Shown: in pieces, positions 26,362 to 33,864 of the stretch
Layout: the number at the start of each line of letters is the position of its first letter
Numbering within the stretch: the first letter of the stretch is position 1
NCBI GenBank assembly: GCA_028532915.1
Contig: JAQQAI010000094.1
Location: 1 to 64,000, forward strand
DNA length: 64,000 nucleotides
DNA from: Sphaerochaetaceae bacterium
Lineage (GTDB): Bacteria; Spirochaetota; Spirochaetia; Sphaerochaetales; Sphaerochaetaceae
Direction of reading: 5' to 3'
Translations under genes and position numbers: made by a program
The notes under the pieces: generated by a model
What the model was told of the DNA's origin: nothing
Database searches by the model: none
Seen by the model: the letters and a program-made list of their open reading frames with translations, nothing else

Positions 26362-26390
26362 TTGAAACAAAATTGTGATGGTGATATCAC
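26362..26390 (+). promoter_or_regulatory. Promoter for leaderless EIIA-Ntr/antiporter operon
   Basis: TTGAAA (26362-26367), a 17-bp spacer and TATCAC (26385-26390), then six bases to the ATG at 26397. No Shine-Dalgarno precedes the ATG, so transcription probably starts at or next to the initiation codon. Confidence 0.55.
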
Positions 26391-26391
26391 A
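26374..26391. promoter_or_regulatory. Palindrome TGTGAT-N6-ATCACA overlapping the promoter
   Basis: Two 6-bp arms (26374-26379, 26386-26391) flank six bases, and a nested 10-bp palindrome GTGATATCAC lies at 26381-26390. It covers the -10, so a bound protein would repress. It is CRP/FNR-like in half-site but with a longer gap than consensus. Confidence 0.45.
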
Positions 26392-26396
26392 TAGAT

Positions 26397-26849
26397 ATGA
26401 AGTTAAGAAATATTTTGAATCCCGCGGTAATCACAACAGATGTGAAAGGTGCCGACAAAGAGAGCGTCATAAAAGAACTGCTCGATTTGCTGGTAGAAGC
26501 CAGAGAGATTCCATCGGATAAGACCGAACAGGTCTATGAGGATCTGATGGAAAGAGAAAAGAAGATGTCGACAGGAATTCAGCATGGTGTCGCCATACCC
26601 CATGCCAAGACGAAAGTGGTCAAGAATCTTGTCGCCTGCATAGGAATCAAACGTGATGGCGTTGATTTCGCAGCCCTCGACGGAGAGCCCAGCAGAATTT
26701 TCATCATGACTCTTTCTCCCGTTGACAGAGTCGGACCTCATGTCCAGTTTCTGGCTGAGATCAGCATGGTTATCAAGGAAGAGAGTGCAAGGAAAGCACT
26801 GCTGGAAGCAAGGACAGAGAAGGATGTTCTCGCGGTTTTCGGATTATAG
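26397..26849 (+). CDS. PTS EIIA-type phosphoacceptor protein (nitrogen/fructose IIA family)
   Basis: This 150-residue single-domain protein has the EIIA2 fold. The phosphorylatable histidine is His69 in GVAIPHAKT, with the supporting His63. No EIIB or EIIC permease is nearby; instead it is followed 9 bp later by a cation/proton antiporter. It is therefore likely a regulatory EIIA-Ntr, a class known to control potassium transport and kinases in other bacteria. It starts with a bare ATG six bases after a -10 element. Confidence 0.88.
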   Translation: MKLRNILNPAVITTDVKGADKESVIKELLDLLVEAREIPSDKTEQVYEDLMEREKKMSTGIQHGVAIPHAKTKVVKNLVACIGIKRDGVDFAALDGEPSRIFIMTLSPVDRVGPHVQFLAEISMVIKEESARKALLEARTEKDVLAVFGL

Positions 26850-26858
26850 GGAGATAGT

Positions 26859-28472
26859 ATGGCTCATGAAATGATGTTGTTGGCGTTGCAGTTCGGGGTG
26901 ATCCTCGTCTCAACGAAACTGGTAGGGTGGCTTTTCAGCCAGAAACTGAATCAGCCGAAGGTACTTGGTGAACTTGTCGCAGGTATGATAATCGGCCCGT
27001 ACGTGCTGGGCGCAATTCCCCTCGGTGCATTGGGGCCTCTTTTCCCTGCGGTAGAGGGAACGGTTCCCGTCTCTCCCGAACTGTATGGAATCGCCACTAT
27101 AGGTTCAATTTTTCTTCTGTTCAATTCCGGTCTTGAGACAGATCTTCCGACTTTCCTGAAATTCAGCGGCAAGGCGACGGTCGTCGGTCTCGGTGGCGTA
27201 GTATTATCATTTCTGCTGGGAGCAGAGGCGACAGTATTACTTCACAGTGAAGTTCATTCGATCATGGATCCGGAGGCGCTCTTTCTCGGTACAATCTGTA
27301 CGGCAACCTCCATCGGTATCACGGCAAGGATACTGGGAGAGACGAAAAAGATCTCCACTCCGGAAGGAGTCACGATCCTTGCGGCCGCCGTTCTCGACGA
27401 TGTCATCAGCATCATCCTGCTTTCTGTGGTAGTCGGAGTCGCTTCGGTCGAACTGGGAGGAGGGACGATCGCCTGGTCAAGCATCGGGTTCGTCGCTCTC
27501 AAAGCTGTAGGATTCTGGGCATTGTGTATGGTCGTCGGGATCTTATCCGCTCCGTATTTGACAAAGGGAATGAAAAGACTTGAATCGCTCGCTCTGATCA
27601 CCGAGCTTTCATTCGGACTTGCCCTTCTGCTGGCGGGACTGTCGGAGATGGCCGGTCTCGCAATGATCATCGGAGCCTATATCGCCGGGTTGAGTTTCAG
27701 CCAGACAGATGTCGCCCATGAGATAACAGAAAGGATCAAGAATGTCAGTGATTTCTTCGTTCCGGTATTCTTCGCTGTAATGGGAATGATGGTCGATTTC
27801 TCCGCACTTAAGAGCGTTCTCGTCTTCGGAATAATATTCTCGATTGTAGCCTTTCTTGGAAAACTGCTCGGTTGCGGTCTTCCCGCTTTAGCTATCGGTT
27901 TCAATGCGAAAGGAGCTTTCAGAATCGGTGCCGGCATGCTGCCGAGAGGAGAGGTTACCTTGATCGTCGCCGGTATCGGACTGGCAAGCGGCGCCATCGG
28001 TCCCGATCTGTTCGGTGTTGCCGTCATGACCATGCTGCTTGCATCGGTCGCAGCTCCCCCCCTTCTCATAACCGCCTTCAAAGGAGGTTCCGGTTATCGT
28101 AAGGAACTGGTAAGTTCAACTGAAGACGATCTGGTTACGATAGCACTTGAACTGCCTTCGTACAGGGCTGCCGATTTCGTGCGCAAGTCACTGGCGGATT
28201 CCTTTTATCAGGAAGGGTTCTTCATCAAACGTGTCGAGGGAACACGTCAGGTCTGGCAGGTGAGGAAAGATGACATGATCTTCATGATGAAAGTAAAGGA
28301 TACATTGCTTGAAATCAGCGGGAAGCGGGAGAATGAGGCCTTTGTCAGACTGATGATGGTCGAGACCATGGTCGATTTCAAAGAATTCGCAGCAAGTCTG
28401 AAGAGCCTTGATCAGAATGACATGATGGGGGCCGGACTGCTGATGAACATGTTTGCTCAAACGGACAAATAG
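26859..28472 (+). CDS. Cation:proton antiporter, CPA2 (KefB/GerN-like) family
   Basis: This protein of 537 residues is an integral membrane exchanger of Na+ or K+ against H+. About 12-13 helices span residues 5-415, including the GELVAGMIIGPYVLG re-entrant motif, FNSGLETDLPTF, and the paired-acid region around AAVLDDVISIILL. The C-terminal 110 residues are cytoplasmic with no KTN/RCK nucleotide motif. Co-transcription with EIIA (9-bp gap, GGGAG site) suggests that phosphotransfer status regulates ion exchange. Confidence 0.9.
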   Translation: MAHEMMLLALQFGVILVSTKLVGWLFSQKLNQPKVLGELVAGMIIGPYVLGAIPLGALGPLFPAVEGTVPVSPELYGIATIGSIFLLFNSGLETDLPTFLKFSGKATVVGLGGVVLSFLLGAEATVLLHSEVHSIMDPEALFLGTICTATSIGITARILGETKKISTPEGVTILAAAVLDDVISIILLSVVVGVASVELGGGTIAWSSIGFVALKAVGFWALCMVVGILSAPYLTKGMKRLESLALITELSFGLALLLAGLSEMAGLAMIIGAYIAGLSFSQTDVAHEITERIKNVSDFFVPVFFAVMGMMVDFSALKSVLVFGIIFSIVAFLGKLLGCGLPALAIGFNAKGAFRIGAGMLPRGEVTLIVAGIGLASGAIGPDLFGVAVMTMLLASVAAPPLLITAFKGGSGYRKELVSSTEDDLVTIALELPSYRAADFVRKSLADSFYQEGFFIKRVEGTRQVWQVRKDDMIFMMKVKDTLLEISGKRENEAFVRLMMVETMVDFKEFAASLKSLDQNDMMGAGLLMNMFAQTDK

Positions 28473-28474
28473 GT

Positions 28475-29380
28475 CTAGTCCAGTCGTATCTTATATTTCA
28501 TCAGCAGGGAACTGGGCTGGTAGGTCATCTTGGCCTGACGCAGCCCGGGGATCCCGAGATCCTGTTCTCTGTTGATCTCTTTGACAGATTCGTTCAATTC
28601 GGAAGCAAAGGCTCTGTTGATATACTGGTACACTCCTTTATATTGAGTCAGAGCCTTCTCTATATGGATGATAAACCGGTTGTTCTCATCGTTTTCTCCG
28701 AGTGTGAAAGCGATGGGAGTATCCCCGCTGTAGAGGACTGATCCGCACAGACCGAGTTTCTCCTGATAATCAATTGCAAGTTTCGTCGCCTCAAGATCTT
28801 CAACGGAAGATCTGTTTTCCGCCCATTTTTCAAGAACCTCCAGCATATCTTCTTTCGGAGCGACATTCGAAGGAAGCAGGATCCTCTCAGGATGTTCTTT
28901 CATGAACTTGTTCACATGAGCCATCTTCTTGTGAAGGACCTGACCTGTCAGTTCGATAAGAGCTTTCTTTTCATATATATAATCGGCATTATCCCGATCC
29001 TCCTGAACAGAAAGTCCATCTGACAGGCTCTGAATCCCTTCGTTCCAGCTCGAAACGTTCTGCGGTGCGATCGTGTTGATTTCGCTTACCATACCCGATA
29101 ACCGTGCGAAAAGCCTTCTTCCCGGGAATCCTCCGGGGAGCATAGCGAACAGTTCCTGCGTTCCGCCTGAAAACTGCTTTCCGATGATGAGATATTGTGT
29201 CGATCCTTCTGCGTCTTTATACGAGCTGACCCGGTAATCCCTCTTCTTTGTGAAAGGAAAAAGTGAAGCCATGGAAAACTCACTGATACCGAATCTGTTG
29301 GAAAGCAGATAAGGCTGAAGCAGTTCGAAATGTTCAATATTCAAAGGTGCGGTATTAGGAAAATCTGGTATCTGTCGCAT
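28475..29380 (-). CDS. DUF2156 protein (phosphatidylglycerol lysyltransferase C-terminal-like, GNAT fold)
   Basis: This 301-residue soluble protein is recognised by its C-terminal signature NREQDLGIPGLRQAKMTYQP, typical of DUF2156. That domain is shared with MprF-type aminoacyl-phosphatidylglycerol synthases but is here without the membrane part. Activity is unproven; such stand-alone forms may acylate other acceptors. ATG 29380 is preferred over TTG 29416 because a TTGTCA-N17-TATCTT promoter ends just before it, which implies a leaderless mRNA, and neither start has a ribosome site. It ends 2 bp from the convergent antiporter gene. Confidence 0.82.
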   Translation of the reverse strand: MRQIPDFPNTAPLNIEHFELLQPYLLSNRFGISEFSMASLFPFTKKRDYRVSSYKDAEGSTQYLIIGKQFSGGTQELFAMLPGGFPGRRLFARLSGMVSEINTIAPQNVSSWNEGIQSLSDGLSVQEDRDNADYIYEKKALIELTGQVLHKKMAHVNKFMKEHPERILLPSNVAPKEDMLEVLEKWAENRSSVEDLEATKLAIDYQEKLGLCGSVLYSGDTPIAFTLGENDENNRFIIHIEKALTQYKGVYQYINRAFASELNESVKEINREQDLGIPGLRQAKMTYQPSSLLMKYKIRLD

Positions 29381-29387
29381 AGGATGT

Positions 29388-29416
29388 AAGATACTTAAAA
29401 CCTTTTGAACTGACAA
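29388..29416 (-). promoter_or_regulatory. Promoter for leaderless DUF2156 gene
   Basis: On the minus strand, TTGTCA (plus 29411-29416), a 17-bp spacer and TATCTT (29388-29393) precede the ATG at 29380 by seven bases. No Shine-Dalgarno is present. Confidence 0.6.
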
Positions 29417-29423
29417 GGGGCTA

Positions 29424-29453
29424 CTGGCATCTTAAGTCTCCTTTTGATATAGT
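29424..29453 (+). promoter_or_regulatory. Promoter for leaderless membrane PH-like gene
   Basis: CTGGCA (29424-29429), an 18-bp spacer and TATAGT (29448-29453) end six bases before ATG 29460. No ribosome site is present. Together with the divergent promoter at 29388-29416, two leaderless genes face apart in a 79-bp gap. Confidence 0.5.
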
Positions 29454-29459
29454 TCCAGC

Positions 29460-29954
29460 ATGAAGAATCTAATGAAAGTCTTATTACTCCTTCTTTTTGC
29501 GGTGGTCGTGTTCATTCCGAACAACAGTATAGCTGCCTGGGCTTACTGGTCACTGTTCGTTCTCATGTTCGTGATCCTTTTCATATACTACCGGGTGACT
29601 TATTACGTGAGTGAAGCGAACGTTCTTGAGACTGTAGAGACACCGATTGACTACTCCTGTTTCTGTGCGAAAGTCCCCCCCATGTCGAATGAAGACCTCG
29701 TCAGAGGTCGGATGGTTATTACCGGAGGGCAGATGCATCTCTATCAGAAAGGAATAAAAAAAGGGGAGAAGATCTCACATGTGTTCCAACGTGACATATC
29801 CCAGATAGCCCGTATAGAGACCGGAAAGGTCGTCGGCCTCCGTCACGGCCTGATCTTTACACTGACCGATGGAAGACAGGACCTCTTCGTGATCACCCGT
29901 TATCAGAAAGTATATGATGAAATCGTGAGCACTTTGGGTTGGAGCAGTAACTGA
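29460..29954 (+). CDS. Membrane protein with two N-terminal helices and a PH-like soluble domain
   Basis: This 164-residue protein has two hydrophobic helices at about 5-20 and 25-50, followed by a cytosolic beta-rich domain of about 110 residues (GRMVITGGQMHLYQKGIKKG, RDISQIARIETGK, LIFTLTDGRQDLFVITR, YDEIVSTLGW). That pattern matches bacterial PH/GRAM-like domains by eye, which often bind membranes or proteins. The function is unknown. It starts with a bare ATG six bases after TATAGT. Confidence 0.75.
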   Translation: MKNLMKVLLLLLFAVVVFIPNNSIAAWAYWSLFVLMFVILFIYYRVTYYVSEANVLETVETPIDYSCFCAKVPPMSNEDLVRGRMVITGGQMHLYQKGIKKGEKISHVFQRDISQIARIETGKVVGLRHGLIFTLTDGRQDLFVITRYQKVYDEIVSTLGWSSN

Positions 29955-30041
29955 CAATAACAAACTAGTCTAAACAGGCGATTGTTCACCCCCGATGCCG
30001 GATGGTACCGTTTCATTACCATTTCACGTCGAGGGTTTTTT

Positions 30042-30590
30042 ATGAGCAAACGCACATTCTTCATCATTCTTTTCGCTGTTATATGCCTGTTAAGTGTGAA
30101 TGCAGAGCAGGTAGCAGATCTTTATGCGTTTACCGATCTGGCTCTGATTCAATCAGCTTTTATTTCCCATCTATACTGTTCGGCCGGAATCGGTGCGACC
30201 GTGGAGAAAGAGCTGTCGATAGAGATTCCCGTCAGTCTCTATGCCGACACAGGAGGTGGGAATGAGATCCTGCTCGAAAGTTCGGTGAACGTGGTGGTAT
30301 TCCCGTGGTCGTGTGGTCCCTATATCTCGCTCTCTCTGATCGATCTGATCGCATTCCTCGGTGACTATGCTCCGAAGGACTCCATCCATTATCTGAGTAC
30401 GATCGCCTTCGGCTACAACTGGGAGGTGAACGACAGATGGGCTGTATCACCACGAGTGACCATACACGATCCGTCTGTGATGTATGAAGAGACCCTTTCG
30501 TACATCCGGGGGTTCATCCCTACTTTTCCGAAGGTCTCTTTTTCCCTCTACATCCGGTATTCATTCGCAAAATTATCTGCAGAAACATAA
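30042..30590 (+). CDS. Exported protein, probable small outer-membrane beta-barrel
   Basis: This 182-residue protein starts with a clear signal peptide (MSKRTFFIILFAVICLLSVNA, cut near residue 21). The rest alternates hydrophobic and polar residues in strand-length segments (SIEIPVSLYADT, ESSVNVVVFPW, WAVSPRVTIHD, VSFSLYIRYSFAKL), which suggests a small barrel. ATG 30042 follows a GAGGG site. No family recognised. Confidence 0.7.
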   Translation: MSKRTFFIILFAVICLLSVNAEQVADLYAFTDLALIQSAFISHLYCSAGIGATVEKELSIEIPVSLYADTGGGNEILLESSVNVVVFPWSCGPYISLSLIDLIAFLGDYAPKDSIHYLSTIAFGYNWEVNDRWAVSPRVTIHDPSVMYEETLSYIRGFIPTFPKVSFSLYIRYSFAKLSAET

Positions 30591-30610
30591 TTCTTGATAA
30601 AGGAGAGCTT

Positions 30611-31474
30611 ATGAAGAAAAAAGGAAAACAGGTATGCACTTCGGTTCTATCTCTTTACCTCATCGTCTCGATGATCGGTTGCTCGGTCGCATGGGAACAT
30701 CATCCGAACAATGAGTTTTCCAGCGATGACTATATCGAACCTGTCGCTTCGGCGGTCGAACAGCAATGGGATGTTGTAAAAGAGGTCTTCGAGCACAATG
30801 ATGTGCCCTTCAGTGTGATCCGTTCGAATGAAGGACCGATCGACGGAAAGGCTGTAGTAGCTGCAATGCTAGAGGAAGAAAAGGGGGATGATTATCTCAG
30901 GTTCACCCACTCGCTTATTACAGGCGGTGATGGTGAGGTACTGCTTTCTCAGGCGAAAGAGCTGATCAGTGAACAGCAGTATGAACAGCTTGAACAGAAT
31001 ATTGAGACGACAAGTGAACGCCTCCGTTCTTTCGCTCAGGACGAAGTTCGCGGTCTTCCCCCCAGCCAGAGAGCTCCATTTTTGAGAGACCTTCAGAAAC
31101 TGGTGACAAAGACGATCGTTCTTCTTGTTGCGGGAATCGTCTATGCAGCTGTTCCTGATATGGTCTTCTGGGGAAAAGTCACCGCAGCAGCTGCGGTTTC
31201 GGTTGCTGCCGGCGTGGTCGCTACGACATTCCTTGCGTTGTACCGGTATTACGAGACAGATGAGAATTCTCTGTCTCAATCTTTCGAGGAATGGATCGTA
31301 GATGTGACAACCGATCCTTCGGCTGCATATGCCATGGCCAAATCGATAATCACCGTCGGAACGACGATGAAAAACAGTGCTGTCGTGACCGGTCTCATCC
31401 TGATCGTTTTCTCCATCTACCAGGTTCTTGATATGGTGAAACCCATGCTGAAAAAATATAATTTCAATGCCTGA
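30611..31474 (+). CDS. Lipoprotein of unknown function with C-terminal membrane helices
   Basis: This 287-residue protein has a lipobox (MIGC, Cys24) after a basic start (MKKKGKQ). A helical acidic/Gln-rich region (about 35-160) is followed by hydrophobic segments near 173-215 and again near 255-278. The combination of a lipobox and later membrane helices is unusual; it could alternatively be a plain signal-anchored membrane protein. An AAAGGAG site precedes the ATG, and a strong terminator follows the stop. No family recognised. Confidence 0.68.
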   Translation: MKKKGKQVCTSVLSLYLIVSMIGCSVAWEHHPNNEFSSDDYIEPVASAVEQQWDVVKEVFEHNDVPFSVIRSNEGPIDGKAVVAAMLEEEKGDDYLRFTHSLITGGDGEVLLSQAKELISEQQYEQLEQNIETTSERLRSFAQDEVRGLPPSQRAPFLRDLQKLVTKTIVLLVAGIVYAAVPDMVFWGKVTAAAAVSVAAGVVATTFLALYRYYETDENSLSQSFEEWIVDVTTDPSAAYAMAKSIITVGTTMKNSAVVTGLILIVFSIYQVLDMVKPMLKKYNFNA

Positions 31475-31493
31475 CCGATTGGAATAAGACGTG

Positions 31494-31540
31494 AAAGATC
31501 CTCGACGGCGGCTTGCTGCGAGGATCTTTTACTTTTCTCC
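31494..31540 (+). terminator. Rho-independent terminator
   Basis: An 11-bp perfect stem (AAAGATCCTCG, 31494-31504, with CGAGGATCTTT, 31519-31529) has a 14-nt loop and is followed by TACTTTTCTCC. It ends the transcription unit of the preceding lipoprotein gene. Confidence 0.85.
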
Positions 31541-31600
31541 TCTTGTTGTATCATGGTCTAATGTGAAATAATGGTAACATCAACAAAGGAGAATAATGTC

Positions 31601-32836
31601 ATGTCAGATTTTTCTTACGCCACACCGATTCTGAACCGGTTTTTGTCATATACTGAATTCGATACCATGAGCGATCCTCATGCAGCCTTCAGGCCATCAA
31701 CGCCGGCCCAGAATGACCTCCTCCACGCTATCGAAGAGGATCTTCATTCCATGGGATTTGGCGACACCACCTTCCTCGAAACGGGGTATCTGATAGCACG
31801 TATTCCTGCGAATGTTACCCGCCCTGTTACCCCTGTCGCCTTCATGGCTCATGTCGACGTTGCCGACGATGTCCAGGGGAACGGCGTTAAAGCAAGGGTT
31901 ATCGAGAGATATGATGGAAATGATGTTCGTCTCAATGAGACATATACGCTGACAGTACAGGATAACCCTCTTCTGAAGAAACATACGGGGTCGACCATCG
32001 TCGTGACCGACGGGACTACGCTTCTCGGTGCAGATGATAAAGCCGGGGTTGCAATCATCATGGCACTAGGCGAGTATATATCGACACATCCCGAATTCGA
32101 ACACGGGCCGATCGAATTTGTTTTCACGAGTGATGAGGAGACAGGAGAAGGGATGGATGCGTTCGACAGTTCACTTCTCGGTGCGAAAGTGTGTTATACC
32201 ATCGACGGGACTCAGGGGGGAGAGGTCGAAGCGGAATGCTTTAACGCGGCAACTGTCTCGGTCGATTTCTACGGGATTCCGTGCCACCTCGGTTCTGCAA
32301 GAGGAAAACTCGTGAACAGCGTCTCCATGGCATCATCCTTTATCACGATGGTTCCGAAAAATGAAAGTCCCGAAGCTACTGACGGCAGGTACGGATACTA
32401 CTGCGCAGATGATATTAAGGGAACGCTGGAACATACGAGTGTTACGTTTCACCTCAGAGACTTCGAGAGAGGGGAGCTTGACAGACGTATCGAGGCTTTG
32501 AAAAGTCTTGCATCGACCACAGAAAAACTCTTTCCCGGCGGCAAAGTGACTGTCGAAGAAAAGATCGTATACACCAACATGGCCGATTACATCAAAAAAG
32601 ACCCGAAAGTTATGGAATCGATCTTTGCGTCGGGAAAGGAAGCCCATATCGAACTGCAGGAGAAGCTCATACGAGGCGGTACCGACGGGGCCCGGCTGAG
32701 TGCCATGGGAATACCCACTCCGAATATATTCACCGGAGGTCACAACCTCCATTCACGATACGAATGGCTCGCTCTGGATGATGCTGTCGACTGTGCCTCA
32801 CTTATCACAGAAATCGTTCGCTACTGGGTGAAATGA
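31601..32836 (+). CDS. pepT: Peptidase T (aminotripeptidase, M20B)
   Basis: This 411-residue zinc-dependent cytoplasmic aminopeptidase releases the N-terminal residue of tripeptides. Metal and catalytic motifs are present: HVDVADD (His/Asp), GADDKAG (bridging Asp), TSDEETGEG (catalytic Glu pair) and GGTDGARLS, with a late His in GGHNLHSRYEW. ATG 31601 is chosen for the AAAGGAG eight bases upstream; the in-frame ATG at 31571 has none. Upstream TTGTTG-N18-AATAAT (31543-31572) may be its promoter. It overlaps the next gene by ATGA. Confidence 0.95.
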   Translation: MSDFSYATPILNRFLSYTEFDTMSDPHAAFRPSTPAQNDLLHAIEEDLHSMGFGDTTFLETGYLIARIPANVTRPVTPVAFMAHVDVADDVQGNGVKARVIERYDGNDVRLNETYTLTVQDNPLLKKHTGSTIVVTDGTTLLGADDKAGVAIIMALGEYISTHPEFEHGPIEFVFTSDEETGEGMDAFDSSLLGAKVCYTIDGTQGGEVEAECFNAATVSVDFYGIPCHLGSARGKLVNSVSMASSFITMVPKNESPEATDGRYGYYCADDIKGTLEHTSVTFHLRDFERGELDRRIEALKSLASTTEKLFPGGKVTVEEKIVYTNMADYIKKDPKVMESIFASGKEAHIELQEKLIRGGTDGARLSAMGIPTPNIFTGGHNLHSRYEWLALDDAVDCASLITEIVRYWVK

Positions 32837-33849
32837 GAAGGTGTTCGGTTTTTCTCATCATCGCACTCGTACTGAGTGCTCCAGTATTCTCTTCGCAGCT
32901 TTATGAGGTTTCCTCCGTTGTGACGCAAAGGATGGAGGAGATGCTTTCGCAACGGGATGAAGATTTCTCTTCTCTCGATTTCGAGATTCTATTCATCGAA
33001 AGTGATGATCAGATCACAGAAGGGCACATACTCGTATCAAGTGACATACTGTTTTCGGCAGATGGAAGACAGACTGTCGAGAGTCTGATGTTCTATACCG
33101 ATTCACCTGATGTGATTGCTCAGACCTATAGAAACGAATTCGAGAAGATCCTTCCGTCTGTCCTCAATAGCCTCTATGATTTCAAAGAGGATGACAGATT
33201 GTTCTATCAAAATGGGGCTCCTCTCAGCGGAACAAGCGGCAGCGAGGATATCAGGACCGGATCTGTTGTCGTGACCAGAGATAGTGAACGGCAGATCAAT
33301 GGTGTGATGGCGGTAACCGACCGGATAGGCTCTTCAATCTATATGACCTCTTTATGGGCGGACACAAAGTACTCCGATTACATGAGAATAGAGAAAGGTC
33401 CTGACAATACTTTCTCGGTAAGGCCTCTTTTTTCAACAGAATCTGCCACATTGAATCTCACCTTCTCAAGGCGGCTGTTTTCGCTGATATCATATGAGAT
33501 CGGCTTTGATGCTCTGTATGGTTTCACCTCCCGTGATTTTCAGGTATATCTTTCAGGAGGGTTGGGATCATCACTGCCTTTCTCTCTGTTTTTCTCTCCG
33601 TCCGGTGCCGACCGATGGTTCCAGAAGCTGTTTCTGGAAGGTTCTGCCTCAGTAGGAATCGGTTTTGATCTCACAGATGGTTACCAGATGAACCTGCATG
33701 GAGGTATCTGCACTTCGATACTCTATATGATAAGGCCTTTTTACAGTCTGGGACTGAGTGTCTCGCTGCACAGCACGGCACCCTTTGACGATCTGTCATC
33801 GGGTGAATCTGTCTTGTCCGCAGGTCCGGTTCTTTCGGTAAGGTTCTAA
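32833..33849 (+). CDS. Exported protein, probable C-terminal outer-membrane barrel
   Basis: This 338-residue protein begins with a signal peptide (MRRCSVFLIIALVLSAPVFS) and a mixed N-terminal domain (about 20-170). The C-terminal half has amphipathic strands (for example YEIGFDALYGFTSRDFQVYL, LSVSLHST) and ends in the aromatic residue of VLSVRF, typical of barrels assembled by BamA. No family recognised. It is translationally coupled to pepT and followed 15 bp later by an LPP20-like lipoprotein gene. Confidence 0.72.
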   Translation: MRRCSVFLIIALVLSAPVFSSQLYEVSSVVTQRMEEMLSQRDEDFSSLDFEILFIESDDQITEGHILVSSDILFSADGRQTVESLMFYTDSPDVIAQTYRNEFEKILPSVLNSLYDFKEDDRLFYQNGAPLSGTSGSEDIRTGSVVVTRDSERQINGVMAVTDRIGSSIYMTSLWADTKYSDYMRIEKGPDNTFSVRPLFSTESATLNLTFSRRLFSLISYEIGFDALYGFTSRDFQVYLSGGLGSSLPFSLFFSPSGADRWFQKLFLEGSASVGIGFDLTDGYQMNLHGGICTSILYMIRPFYSLGLSVSLHSTAPFDDLSSGESVLSAGPVLSVRF

Positions 33850-33864
33850 GAGGAGATGCTACCT

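Noticed and set aside
26374-26391. Canonical CRP or Rex site
   Set aside because: The TGTGA/TCACA halves are separated by eight rather than six bases, so only a generic palindrome is claimed.
28473-28500. Terminator between antiporter and DUF2156 genes
   Set aside because: Only 2 bp separate the stops and no hairpin with a T-run is visible.
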